This document shows, in pieces, positions 8,158 to 15,989 of a stretch of 64,000 bases of DNA. Source of the DNA: an uncultured Thermotogae bacterium (lineage in GTDB: Bacteria; Thermotogota; Thermotogae; Mesoaciditogales; Mesoaciditogaceae); NCBI GenBank assembly GCA_913056255.1, contig CAJXLN010000003.1, forward strand, positions 1 to 64,000, read 5' to 3'. Made by a program: the position numbers and the translations under genes. The notes below the pieces were generated by a model. It did not search any database. It saw only the letters and a program-made list of their open reading frames with translations, and was not told the origin of the DNA. The stretch's first letter is position 1. Each line of letters starts with the position of its first letter.

Positions 8158-8737
8158 CAATTCACTCATTTACAAACATGATAAGAAAGAAATTCAGAAA
8201 GCCTTCATATGGACGATTCTGATCACACTGTCTTTGACCTTTGATCTTCTTACCAGCTTGACTGGCTTGTTAAGTGTGACAATTTACACCGTTATTTTGC
8301 TTGGATTAACTTTTCTAAAATCCAGAAGTAACAGTAAGGGTTGGTACATCTCTTCAGAACTCATAAACGTGGGTCTGGCACTAGCATTCACAATTCCATT
8401 GTCCGGTTGGATAAGTTCGAATTCCTATTTGCAACCACCATTCGTTAATTATCTTTTGGGACTAACAGTGATATCCGTTGTTTTTACGGATATATTCAGA
8501 AGACTTGAATACATTCCAACAAAATCCGGAGATTCGGACGGCAATTTTGAAAGGATACTCCTTTTCGTATTCGTTATGGCCTTGCAATGGCACTACATTG
8601 CACTCACTTTAGCAGGGATGATCGTCTACAGGCTTATAAGGTACAGAAAGTTCTCGAAGATGTGGCTGATAAGTCCTGCAGTTGGTATCTTTTTTTCTTT
8701 ACTTTGGTTGTTACTCATGAGAAGTAATATCATTTAG
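8102..8737 (+). CDS. Integral membrane protein, unknown
   Basis: The 211-aa product has about six hydrophobic helices, with MIPNLFLLIYTASDYAFSNN at the N-terminus possibly forming a re-entrant or first span. The ATG has a strong AGGAGG seven bases upstream, although the first 56 bases overlap the end of the glycosyltransferase in another frame. I do not recognise a family. Tight overlap with a lipid glycosyltransferase suggests envelope work, for example lipid handling; that is inference from position. Confidence 0.65.
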   Translation: MIPNLFLLIYTASDYAFSNNSLIYKHDKKEIQKAFIWTILITLSLTFDLLTSLTGLLSVTIYTVILLGLTFLKSRSNSKGWYISSELINVGLALAFTIPLSGWISSNSYLQPPFVNYLLGLTVISVVFTDIFRRLEYIPTKSGDSDGNFERILLFVFVMALQWHYIALTLAGMIVYRLIRYRKFSKMWLISPAVGIFFSLLWLLLMRSNII

Positions 8738-8792
8738 AGTGTCTGAAGAAATACATTTTTGGAGGGTATCAATTACAAAAGGAGGGGTAATG

Positions 8793-9806
8793 ATGAAAAA
8801 GTACGTGGTGTTTTTAATGGTTTTGATGCTTGCTCTTGGAACGGTGGCTCTATCGATCACCGTTACCTTCGTTACGGACACAGGTGGCCTTGGTGACAAG
8901 TCCTTTAATGACAGTGCTTGGGCAGGGGTCGAAATGGCGGTAAAGCAGTATGGAATCACAGCAAATATCATTCAATCATACGAGCAGTCTGACTACGTTC
9001 CCAATCTCAGTGCCGCGGCTCAAATTTCTGATGCCGTCGTTGCAGTTGGATTCTTGATCAAAGAGGCAGTTGAAAGAGTTGCACCACAATATCCCAATAC
9101 GAAATTCATATTCATAGACAGTTCTATAAAAAATATACCAAATGTGGAAAGCTACATATTCGATCAACAGCAAGGAGGATTCTTGGTTGGCTATATCGCT
9201 GCTGCGATGTCTAAAACCGGTAAAGTAGGCGCAGTTTGCGGTATGCCTATTCCACCAGTTAAAAGTTATCTGTTTGGATACAAAGCAGGGGTTGAAACCT
9301 ACAACACTCTTCATGGGAAAAATGTTCAGGTTCTTTCCGGATATGTTGGCAGTTTTGATGATCCATCTGCTGGCAAGGCCATGACAGAGGGCCAAATCAG
9401 TGCTGGTGCCGATATTGTCTTTCAACTTGCTGGATTGAGCGGTCTGGGAGTCATAGATGCAATGAGAGCTCAGCCTAAAGGTTACTTTGCAATAGGTGCA
9501 GATCAGGATCAAGATTACCTTGCGCCAGGTTACGTTCTTGTTAGCGCTATAAAGAGAGTTGATATAGGCGTTTTTGACGGGATAAAATCGGTTATCGATG
9601 GGACATTCAAAGGCAAAACCTTCACGTTATCGCTTAGCAACAACGGAATAGGAATAAGCCCCATGACTTACACGAAACAACTCGTTCCAAAATCAATTTT
9701 CCATCAACTTGATGTCCTCAAGAAGATGATAAAGGAAGGAAAGTTGATCATACCTCAAACGAAGGATGAATTTGACGATTTCCAGGTTCCGCAGATTGAT
9801 TTCTAA
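8793..9806 (+). CDS. BMP-family (PnrA-like) extracytoplasmic binding protein
   Basis: The 337-aa product starts with a signal peptide (MKKYVVFLMVLMLALGTVAL) without a lipobox, then TFVTDTGGLGDKSFNDSAW, the hallmark of Bmp/PnrA nucleoside-binding proteins. The hinge region YIAAAMSKTGKVGAVCGMP and the GADQDQDYLAPGYVL block are also typical. These proteins feed purine nucleosides to an ABC importer, but no matching ATPase or permease genes follow, so it is an orphan here. ATG 8793 is preferred to 8790 because it is 7 bases from GGAGG (8781-8785). The hairpin at 9820-9863 probably ends the operon. Confidence 0.88.
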   Translation: MKKYVVFLMVLMLALGTVALSITVTFVTDTGGLGDKSFNDSAWAGVEMAVKQYGITANIIQSYEQSDYVPNLSAAAQISDAVVAVGFLIKEAVERVAPQYPNTKFIFIDSSIKNIPNVESYIFDQQQGGFLVGYIAAAMSKTGKVGAVCGMPIPPVKSYLFGYKAGVETYNTLHGKNVQVLSGYVGSFDDPSAGKAMTEGQISAGADIVFQLAGLSGLGVIDAMRAQPKGYFAIGADQDQDYLAPGYVLVSAIKRVDIGVFDGIKSVIDGTFKGKTFTLSLSNNGIGISPMTYTKQLVPKSIFHQLDVLKKMIKEGKLIIPQTKDEFDDFQVPQIDF

Positions 9807-9819
9807 ATTTTTTGATTTT

Positions 9820-9871
9820 GCGCTCTCATATCCGCTTTTGAAATTCCATATGAGCGGGAGCGCTGTTTGTT
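9820..9871 (+). terminator. Probable terminator after the BMP-family gene
   Basis: GCGCTC/GAGCGC (9820-9825 with 9858-9863) and TCATAT/ATATGA form an interrupted stem with a GCGG bulge, followed by TGTTTGTT. The T run is weak. Confidence 0.5.
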
Positions 9872-9894
9872 AACTCTCTTACTGTTCTTCTTTG

Positions 9895-9983
9895 TCCATT
9901 AATGTTATTGAGGGGGAGGAAGTACCCTTGCAAATTGATAAAACAAACCGCTCAAAGTCACAAGTACAAAAGACATTAATGGA
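9895..9983. other. Long inverted repeat, candidate structured RNA
   Basis: TCCATTAATGT (9895-9905) is the exact reverse complement of 9973-9983 and encloses 67 bases that contain GAGGGGGAGGAAGTACCC and AAGTAC twice. No open frame of note is present. It could be the closing helix of a small RNA or a site for a dimeric protein. I do not recognise a known riboswitch, and it lies downstream of both flanking genes. Confidence 0.35.
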
Positions 9984-10021
9984 GTAGTTGTTCCATTTTT
10001 GTCTAATTTCTTTTTTCAACT

Positions 10022-10058
10022 TTTACAACAATTAGTTCACACTATCTTTTGTTGTAAA
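10022..10058. other. Perfect 10-bp inverted repeat (hairpin)
   Basis: TTTACAACAA (10022-10031) pairs exactly with 10049-10058 around a 17-nt loop. It is not followed by a convincing T run, so it is not an evident terminator. Together with the flanking elements it makes the whole 9807-10201 gap (395 bases) unusually rich in inverted repeats; I see no gene in it. Confidence 0.4.
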
Positions 10059-10131
10059 CCGCGGATTTAAAATCAAAAGAAGGAAATCACAAAAAGCATA
10101 AAATCTTTACTTTTCGACTACCTTTTTGGGC

Positions 10132-10170
10132 GTAAAAATCGGGAAAGATCTTGTGATTAAGATCTTTCCC
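10132..10170 (-). terminator. Rho-independent terminator of the metK operon
   Basis: A perfect 12-bp stem (10141-10152 with 10159-10170) has a 6-nt loop. On the minus strand it is followed by GATTTTTAC. It closes the long miaA-hfq-hflX-metK operon. Confidence 0.85.
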
Positions 10171-10201
10171 AACGACAAAAGCTTGAATTGTTTTATTTTA
10201 C

Positions 10202-11389
10202 TTATTTTACAACAGCTTTCAATTCTGAAACTTTATCCAACTTTTCCCATGGAAGCTCAAGATCGTCACGTCCAAAATGCCCATAAGCGGCTATTTGTTT
10301 GTATATAGGTCTCAACAGATCTAAATCTCTTATTATGGCCCCCGGTCTGAAATCAAACATCTCATTGACGATCTTGGTAAGTTCCATGTCTGGAATAACG
10401 CCAGTTCCGTAAGTTTCTATGAATATAGAAACCGGCCTCGCAACGCCTATGGCATACGCCAACTGAATCAAACATTTGTGGGCCAAACCTGCAGCCACGA
10501 TGTTCTTTGCAACGTACCTTGCCATATACGAAGCCGACCTATCCACTTTGGTTGGATCTTTTCCACTGAAAGCTCCGCCACCATGAGGGGCAACTCCTCC
10601 GTAGGTGTCAACTATTATCTTTCTCCCTGTCAGGCCAGTATCGGCCATAGGACCTCCAATGACAAACCTGCCGGTTGGATTTATGAATATTTTGGTATTT
10701 GGGGTAAAATACTCCGACGGAATGGTGGAATTTATTACTTCCTCACGCAAGGCGTTTTCCAGATCGTTTCTGGAAACATTTATATCGTGTTGTGTGGACA
10801 CAACGATTGCATCGACTGCAACAGGTTTCCCGTTACCATCAAACTCAACGGTAACCTGTGTTTTACCATCAGGCCTCAAAAAGTCAAGGATCTTGTCTTT
10901 TCTCACCTTAGCAAGTCTTCTTGCAAGTTTGTGGGCTAAAGATATGCTTATCGGCATGTACTCTTCTGTTTCATCGGAGGCATACCCAAACATTATGCCT
11001 TGATCCCCAGCTCCCAATTTTTCAAGTGAATCATCGAGTTCTTCTCCAGATTTGAATTCAAGTGCCTCGTCAACTCCCAAAGCTATATCTGAAGATTGCT
11101 CGTCTATAGCCGTAACTACAGCACACGTTTCACCATCAAATCCATATTTAGCCCGCGTGTAGCCTATGTCAAGTACGGTTTGACGAACTATAGTCGGAAT
11201 ATCAATGTAAGCCTTCGTGCTTAACTGACCCCCGACCATCACTTCTCCTCTGACTACAAAAGTTTCAATCGCGACTCTACTTTTAGGATCCTGTACAAGG
11301 GCCTCGTCCAAAATCGCGTCTGAAATCTGGTCTGCGATTTTATCTGGATGTCCTTCGGTTACGCTTTCACTTGTGAAAAGCTTTTTCAA
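10202..11389 (-). CDS. metK: S-adenosylmethionine synthetase
   Basis: The 395-aa enzyme makes SAM from methionine and ATP. Family marks are [19 protein letters not shown] at the N-terminus, [12 protein letters not shown] near residue 115, and the P-loop [16 protein letters not shown] near 262. Length and order of domains are standard. The start is TTG, 10 bases from AGGAGG, and its first bases overlap the stop of the upstream unknown gene. It is the last gene of an operon rich in SAM-dependent or tRNA-modifying enzymes (RsmJ-like, MiaA upstream), so SAM supply and RNA modification are co-expressed. No SAM riboswitch is seen directly before it. Confidence 0.97.
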   Translation of the reverse strand: MKKLFTSESVTEGHPDKIADQISDAILDEALVQDPKSRVAIETFVVRGEVMVGGQLSTKAYIDIPTIVRQTVLDIGYTRAKYGFDGETCAVVTAIDEQSSDIALGVDEALEFKSGEELDDSLEKLGAGDQGIMFGYASDETEEYMPISISLAHKLARRLAKVRKDKILDFLRPDGKTQVTVEFDGNGKPVAVDAIVVSTQHDINVSRNDLENALREEVINSTIPSEYFTPNTKIFINPTGRFVIGGPMADTGLTGRKIIVDTYGGVAPHGGGAFSGKDPTKVDRSASYMARYVAKNIVAAGLAHKCLIQLAYAIGVARPVSIFIETYGTGVIPDMELTKIVNEMFDFRPGAIIRDLDLLRPIYKQIAAYGHFGRDDLELPWEKLDKVSELKAVVK

Positions 11390-11706
11390 TTTATTTCCTC
11401 CTTTGATTTTAAAAGTTCTTCGTATTCTTCAAGTGTCAAAAAACGTCCTCCTTGAATTTTTGAAGAGATCAGTTTGTAATTAGCATCAAATTCAGCATGA
11501 ACACTCAATTTATCTTCGGGGAAGTTTCCCACAAATTCTTTATCTAAAAGGATAGGAGCTCCCTCCCCGTAGTTGATACGAAAATCATATCCCTTTCTCA
11601 AATACGATTTGAAAATACTTCCGCGATCGGTCTCAACGTAAATTATGAGATGATCTTTCTTCCTGTAGAAAGGACCAGCTTCTTTCTTTTTTTTACGAAA
11701 GAACAC
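11386..11706 (-). CDS. Unknown 106-aa protein between hflX and metK
   Basis: I do not recognise this family. The product begins with a very basic stretch ([18 protein letters not shown]), continues with alternating beta-like segments such as [17 protein letters not shown], and ends in an acidic helix [15 protein letters not shown]. No membrane span or cysteine motif is present. The GTG start overlaps the hflX stop by 14 bases and its stop overlaps metK by 4, so translation is coupled on both sides. The basic N-terminus could bind RNA or ribosomes, which would fit hflX and hfq upstream; this is inference. Confidence 0.7.
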   Translation of the reverse strand: MFFRKKKKEAGPFYRKKDHLIIYVETDRGSIFKSYLRKGYDFRINYGEGAPILLDKEFVGNFPEDKLSVHAEFDANYKLISSKIQGGRFLTLEEYEELLKSKEEIN

Positions 11707-12928
11707 GATTTTCCTCCATGATCTTCTTAACTAAAAATGGATGTATTTTCAATTTAGCTTGCACGACATCACCGGTTTGTTTGAATTTCATCACTCTGAC
11801 TCCAATTGTCTTAGAAACGGTAGGCCAAATTTCATTTGGAATTTCTAATTCTTTTTCTAAATAGTCTTTTGTGATCTCGTCGCGTAAACGCGCCATAAGT
11901 TCGTCAATGTAGAGATTTTTCTTTGCGGAAATAAAAACAGCATCTTCGTGTTCACGGACGAGTTCTTTGAGCCGCGATTCATTACAGAGATCGATTTTGC
12001 TTATCACGGTTACTCTTGCTACATCAGCGGCGCCTATATTCTCAAGAACTCTTTCTGAAATTCTTAATTTCTCATTCACATCTTCATCGTATCCATCTGC
12101 AACCATGAGAATAAGGTCAGCATCCAACGTTTCCTCCATTGTGGAACGAAAGGCTTTGATCAATTGAGGAGGAAGTTTGGATATGAATCCAACTGTATCG
12201 GAAAAAAGAGCGAAAACATTCTCTCCCAACCACACTTTTTTCGTGGTCGGGTTTAAGGTTGTGAAGAGCTTATTTTCACTTTTGACTTCAAAACCACTCA
12301 AAACTTTGAGAAGCATTGATTTACCGGCATTAGTGTATCCCACAATTGAAACTTTGGGAATTATCGAAGTGAGCCTCTTCCGTCTTTTGAGCACTCGTTC
12401 TTCGGATATTTTTCGTATTTTAGAACGTAACCGCGCGATTCTTTTCCTTACAGTACGGCGGTCCATTTCTAATTTGGATTCTCCAGGCCCTCTTGCCCCT
12501 ATTCCACCAGCGGCTCGCGAAAGGTAATTACTCGAACCTTTGATATGTGACAGCCGGTACTCAAGCATTGCAAGCTCTACCTCTGTTTTGCCTTCGCTTG
12601 TTTGCGCACTGCGAGCAAAATTTCTAAGTATTATCTGAGTTCTATCAAGAACCTCAACTTTGAGCATCTTTTCAAGATTCGACTTCTGCACTGGCCTGAG
12701 TTCATCGTCTGTTATCACACCATCGGCCTCATAGAGCCTGATGTACTCTGCGATATTTCCAAGCTTTCCTTTTCCCATATATGTTTTTAAAGGTACTTTA
12801 AGGAATTGCCAAAAACGTGCCACTGGAAATATTCCAATCGATCTTGCGAGTTCACCAAGTTCGATCAGGTCTCTTTCTATCCTATCATTTCTTGTATAGG
12901 CAATTCCTAAGAGTACAGCTCTTCTCAA
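11693..12928 (-). CDS. hflX: Ribosome-associated GTPase HflX
   Basis: The 411-aa GTPase splits stalled or hibernating 70S ribosomes after stress. The N-terminal HflX domain carries GKGKLGNIAEYI; the coiled linker contains GGIGARGPGESKLEMDRR, a family signature. The G domain has GYTNAGKSML (G1), DTVGF (G3) and SKID (G4). The C-terminal tail is somewhat longer than minimal forms. The TTG start overlaps the hfq TGA. The miaA-hfq-hflX order is the classical one also known from Proteobacteria. Confidence 0.95.
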   Translation of the reverse strand: MRRAVLLGIAYTRNDRIERDLIELGELARSIGIFPVARFWQFLKVPLKTYMGKGKLGNIAEYIRLYEADGVITDDELRPVQKSNLEKMLKVEVLDRTQIILRNFARSAQTSEGKTEVELAMLEYRLSHIKGSSNYLSRAAGGIGARGPGESKLEMDRRTVRKRIARLRSKIRKISEERVLKRRKRLTSIIPKVSIVGYTNAGKSMLLKVLSGFEVKSENKLFTTLNPTTKKVWLGENVFALFSDTVGFISKLPPQLIKAFRSTMEETLDADLILMVADGYDEDVNEKLRISERVLENIGAADVARVTVISKIDLCNESRLKELVREHEDAVFISAKKNLYIDELMARLRDEITKDYLEKELEIPNEIWPTVSKTIGVRVMKFKQTGDVVQAKLKIHPFLVKKIMEENRVLS

Positions 12929-13200
12929 TTTTCACCTTTCTCGGAGTTCTCTTTGGACTTTTCTCTTGTTTCTTCAGAGATATCTGAAAGTTTCACGTAC
13001 TCTGCCGGCATAATGGTACTGATCGCATGCTTGTAAATCATGTTTTGTTGTTTTCCATTTTCTATCAACACTGTGTAGTTATCAAAGGATTTGATGAACC
13101 CATTGACTTGAAATCCGTTAATCAAGTACAGTTTCGCTTCGATCTTACGTTTCCTGAGGAAATTCAAAAGTCTGTCTTGCAAATTCTGTTTTTCTGGCAT
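12925..13200 (-). CDS. hfq: RNA chaperone Hfq
   Basis: The 91-aa Sm-like protein would form a hexamer that binds sRNAs and A/U-rich tails. The N-terminal helix LQDRLLNFLRKRK, the Sm1 region LINGFQVNGFIKSFDNYTVL and Sm2 signature YKHAIS are all there; YKHAIS is the usual proximal-face motif. A charged C-terminal tail (about 20 residues, rich in E and K) follows the core. ATG 13200 lies two bases from the miaA stop. Presence of Hfq implies that small-RNA regulation is possible in this organism. Confidence 0.95.
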   Translation of the reverse strand: MPEKQNLQDRLLNFLRKRKIEAKLYLINGFQVNGFIKSFDNYTVLIENGKQQNMIYKHAISTIMPAEYVKLSDISEETREKSKENSEKGEN

Positions 13201-13201
13201 A

Positions 13202-14110
13202 TCAAGCCCCCCATTTTAATGTTTTAAACATTTTTCTAAAAAGAATTTCTTTATCATTGGAAAGATCAAGCCATATTGCGTCTTTGTACTTTTTGAACCA
13301 GGTGAGTTGCCTTTTCGCATAATGACGTGTGACTTTTTTAACTTCCTCTATGCAATCTTTCAAATTGCTCTGGCCTTTATGATATTTTACCACTTCTTTG
13401 TACCCTATAGACTGCATACTTGGTAAATCAGGTGAAAATCCCATATCGAGAAGCCTTGAAACTTCTTCTAAAAGTCCATTTTTGAACATTTCATCGACTC
13501 TTTTGTTTATTCGCTCGTACAATTCATTTCGATCACGATACAACACAAACAATACAAAACGCTCATCTTCTTTTCTTTTTGCCCATAATGATGAGATGGG
13601 ATTGCCTGTTAACAAATAAACTTCTAAAGCTCTTACGATGCGTACCAAATCATTTGGTTCAAATTTCGAAAAAGCCACAGGATCAACTAATTCAAGTACT
13701 TTTCTCAACGATCCCGGACTTTCTCTTTCGACTCTGTAAAGACTTTCCCTTATAGCTTCATTTTTGGGAGGGCCATCGAAGATTCCATATTTTATGGTTT
13801 CAACGTACAATCCACTTCCTCCAACGAGAATCGGTTTTTTCCCATTGGATATAATTTTTTCCACAGCTTGAAGTGCCATTTCTCTGAATTTCTTAACGTT
13901 GAACTCTTCGTCTGGATCTGCCACGTCAACCATGTAATGTGGAATTTCAGACCGAATCTTTTGGCTTACCTTTGAAGTGCCCACATCCATGTATTTGTAA
14001 ATCTGCATAGAATCAACCGAAACAATTTCACCGTTAACTCTTTTGGCAAATTCCACGGCAAATTCACTTTTACCAACCGCTGTTGGGCCTGTAATCACAG
14101 GGATCTTCAA
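13202..14110 (-). CDS. miaA: tRNA dimethylallyltransferase MiaA
   Basis: The 302-aa enzyme adds a dimethylallyl group to A37 of tRNAs reading UNN codons. The P-loop is ITGPTAVGKSEFA at the N-terminus, followed by SVDSMQIYKYMDVGT (substrate site) and the DDxxRxxRAxEV-like NDLVRIVRALEVY near residue 160. RQLTWFKK near the C-terminus is typical. The start is TTG 14110, overlapping the stop of the methyltransferase gene. First of the miaA-hfq-hflX trio. Confidence 0.95.
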   Translation of the reverse strand: MKIPVITGPTAVGKSEFAVEFAKRVNGEIVSVDSMQIYKYMDVGTSKVSQKIRSEIPHYMVDVADPDEEFNVKKFREMALQAVEKIISNGKKPILVGGSGLYVETIKYGIFDGPPKNEAIRESLYRVERESPGSLRKVLELVDPVAFSKFEPNDLVRIVRALEVYLLTGNPISSLWAKRKEDERFVLFVLYRDRNELYERINKRVDEMFKNGLLEEVSRLLDMGFSPDLPSMQSIGYKEVVKYHKGQSNLKDCIEEVKKVTRHYAKRQLTWFKKYKDAIWLDLSNDKEILFRKMFKTLKWGA

Positions 14111-14862
14111 ATCTCAATCACTCCATATCCTACGCCACTTTTTGAGCTGCCAATTACACGATCGAATTCGTATCTTTCAAATACAGAATCGTTCCATCGA
14201 GCTTTTACCACAATACGTTTTTTGGCTATTCTTTTCATAACTTCTATATCCTTTGTATCTATCGTGGAATTGTCCGCGAAAGGTCTAAGACTGTTTATGG
14301 CAGACGAACTGTAGCCTGGATGCTCAAACATTGGATCGACGTAAACACAATCGAATTTTTCTTCCGTTTTTCTGATATATTCTTTGTAATCAGCCTTAAA
14401 AACCTCGATCTTCTTAACAGCCTCCGTGACCCATTTTTGTGGGAAGTTCGCGTGTTTCATTCCTTCCTCAACAACGATTTTAATAAGCGGGGAATTTTCC
14501 AAACCTATAACTTTCCCCCTTGGAAGAAAATACGCTATCAATATGGCTTCACTTCCAAGGCCGAGTGTACAATCAAGAATGCGTTCGTCACCTTTTAAAT
14601 CCAGTGACTCAATAAGATAATCTCTCTCTCCAGATCGTATGTTTGCTCTTCTTATAATGGCAAGAGAAGGATGAAAGAAAAGCCGCTTCCCATCTTTCAA
14701 AGCAGAAATTCTGTCTGATTCTACAATTAACATCGCTTCTCCTTCGCGCTGGACAAGATGGCGCCTGGAAACGTATTTCACATTCAATTGCTTTGCCAAT
14801 TCCAACGCTTTAAGGACTTGTCGCCTGTCTGGTTTGTGAGATGTTGTTACGATCATTCGCAA
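14107..14862 (-). CDS. RsmJ/YpiP-like class I SAM-dependent methyltransferase
   Basis: The 251-aa protein opens with TTSHKPDRRQVLKALELA and YVSRRH, then has the SAM loop ILDCTLGLGSEAIL near residue 95 and YVDPMFEHPG as the catalytic D-P-x-F type motif near 175. This matches the RsmJ-like group (E. coli RsmJ methylates G1516 of 16S rRNA) and Bacillus YpiP, whose target is uncertain. The start may be TTG 14862 or ATG 14856. Its first 54 bases overlap the FtsB-like gene in another frame. Translationally coupled to miaA. Confidence 0.75.
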   Translation of the reverse strand: MRMIVTTSHKPDRRQVLKALELAKQLNVKYVSRRHLVQREGEAMLIVESDRISALKDGKRLFFHPSLAIIRRANIRSGERDYLIESLDLKGDERILDCTLGLGSEAILIAYFLPRGKVIGLENSPLIKIVVEEGMKHANFPQKWVTEAVKKIEVFKADYKEYIRKTEEKFDCVYVDPMFEHPGYSSSAINSLRPFADNSTIDTKDIEVMKRIAKKRIVVKARWNDSVFERYEFDRVIGSSKSGVGYGVIEI

Positions 14863-15055
14863 TCTGTAAATGCAACTCCTTCAATTCTCTCTCAAGGCTA
14901 TCCAATACATTTTTTGTATCTCTGTATTTTTTCAGAACTTTCTCGTACTTCACGTAAGTGTTCTTGAAGTTGATGTAAGATGTTATATCAAAATACACAA
15001 GCCACGCGGCAAGTGCCAGAAATACTAAAATAATAACCTTATTCTTTTTCTTCAT
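14810..15055 (-). CDS. FtsB/DivIC-like single-span coiled-coil protein
   Basis: The 81-aa product has a basic N-terminus (MKKKNK), one membrane helix (about 7-24) and a predicted coiled coil (about 38-68, leucines and charges in heptad-like spacing, e.g. LDSLERELKELHLQIAND). This is the plan of septum proteins FtsB/DivIC, but so short a protein could be any single-span coiled-coil protein. ATG overlaps the lipoprotein stop as ATGA. A 54-base overlap with the next gene shows tight packing. Confidence 0.55.
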   Translation of the reverse strand: MKKKNKVIILVFLALAAWLVYFDITSYINFKNTYVKYEKVLKKYRDTKNVLDSLERELKELHLQIANDRNNISQTRQATSP

Positions 15056-15837
15056 TTACTAAAATTCAAAGATATATCACTGGCGCTTATGCTTATAGTT
15101 GTTGAGACAAGGGTTTCTGTAGCCGTTTGAATGGAAACATTTGCTCGATACGGCATCGCTGACTTAAAGGGATACAATTCAAAATCGTATTTATCGTTCA
15201 ACGTATCGTAATTTCCGGATGCACTGAATTCGAAAGAATTTATTGAATCGGATACGGCGGCTTTATAATAGCCTTTCTGAAATACTGGATAAGAAACGCT
15301 AACTTTTACGACGCCATCTTTATCCAAAGCTATGGCGGAAGGATACCATACGTCTGTGGTAGAAATCGTGGCGAGACCTGATAATTTCCACAGTATTACA
15401 GCAGATTTGTTTTGCCCTTTGGATATTTGTAGAGACTGTACCACTTTTTGATTAAAATAGCCGTAAAATTTTGCATTTACAACAGTTGCAACCTTCAAAA
15501 AACGCTCGCTACCGTCTTCATACACGATCGTAGCCGTTGGTCCAAGATCAATCGAAAGGGAATTCACGCTGTTTTGATTTCCATTCAAAATATTTCCAGA
15601 TGATATGGATTTCAGGCTACCTTGTAAAAGGTCCTCAGTGGAATTTATGGTTGTACTCATGACACCATCATTTGCGATTATCTTTTTCACCTCGACGTAA
15701 ATATGTGATACAGATGCCGGTGCCGATTCATTGTAAAAATAGTACGACAGGGTAGATTGCATGTTAAAACATCCTGAAAGTATCAACACCATTCCACCAA
15801 TTACCGGCAAAAAAATCAAAAACAATTTTCGTTTCAA
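15052..15837 (-). CDS. Lipoprotein of unknown function
   Basis: Starting at TTG 15837, 10 bases after GGGAG, the 261-aa product has a lipoprotein signal KRKLFLIFLPVIGGMVLILSGC with lipobox LSGC; the mature part is serine/threonine rich and beta-like. A longer reading to 15921 would run through the hairpin repeats and is rejected. The DUF4382-like arrangement (YVEVKKI, SIDLGPTATIVYEDGS) is only a vague resemblance. It lies 150 bases downstream of the MalG-like gene but is separated from it by two hairpins, so it may not belong to the transporter. Confidence 0.65.
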   Translation of the reverse strand: MKRKLFLIFLPVIGGMVLILSGCFNMQSTLSYYFYNESAPASVSHIYVEVKKIIANDGVMSTTINSTEDLLQGSLKSISSGNILNGNQNSVNSLSIDLGPTATIVYEDGSERFLKVATVVNAKFYGYFNQKVVQSLQISKGQNKSAVILWKLSGLATISTTDVWYPSAIALDKDGVVKVSVSYPVFQKGYYKAAVSDSINSFEFSASGNYDTLNDKYDFELYPFKSAMPYRANVSIQTATETLVSTTISISASDISLNFSK

Positions 15838-15878
15838 ATTAAGTACACTCCCTTCTCGGCTACCGCCTCGGTCGTAGA

Positions 15879-15981
15879 AGTGGGAAAGATATTCTCCACC
15901 GGAGAATCCCACTCCTTTCATTCACTTCGTTCATTGCGGAGCGCAAGTGGGAAAGATATTCTCCACCGGAGAATCCCACTC
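15879..15981. repeat. Two exact copies of a 36-bp palindromic element
   Basis: The same 36 bases occur at 15879-15914 and 15946-15981, 31 bases apart. Each copy folds as a stem-loop: GTGGG/CCCAC outside, a one-sided AAAGAT bulge, and ATTCTCC/GGAGAAT around an ACC loop. Between the copies lies a stretch containing TTCATTCACTTCGTTCAT. The block sits between the malG-like stop and the lipoprotein start. It could be paired REP-type hairpins, transposon-end debris or processing/termination elements. Confidence 0.8.
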
Positions 15982-15989
15982 AGCATTTT

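Noticed and set aside
10390..11400. SAM riboswitch controlling metK
   Set aside because: metK starts within four bases of the upstream coding region, leaving no leader.
15838..15921. Lipoprotein gene starting at 15921
   Set aside because: The extra 28 residues are coded by the hairpin repeats and would bury the lipoprotein signal; TTG 15837 has a proper ribosome site.
15879..15981. Two-repeat CRISPR array (36-bp repeats, 31-bp spacer)
   Set aside because: Only two copies, the repeat is a long bulged hairpin, and there are no cas genes or leader in the window.
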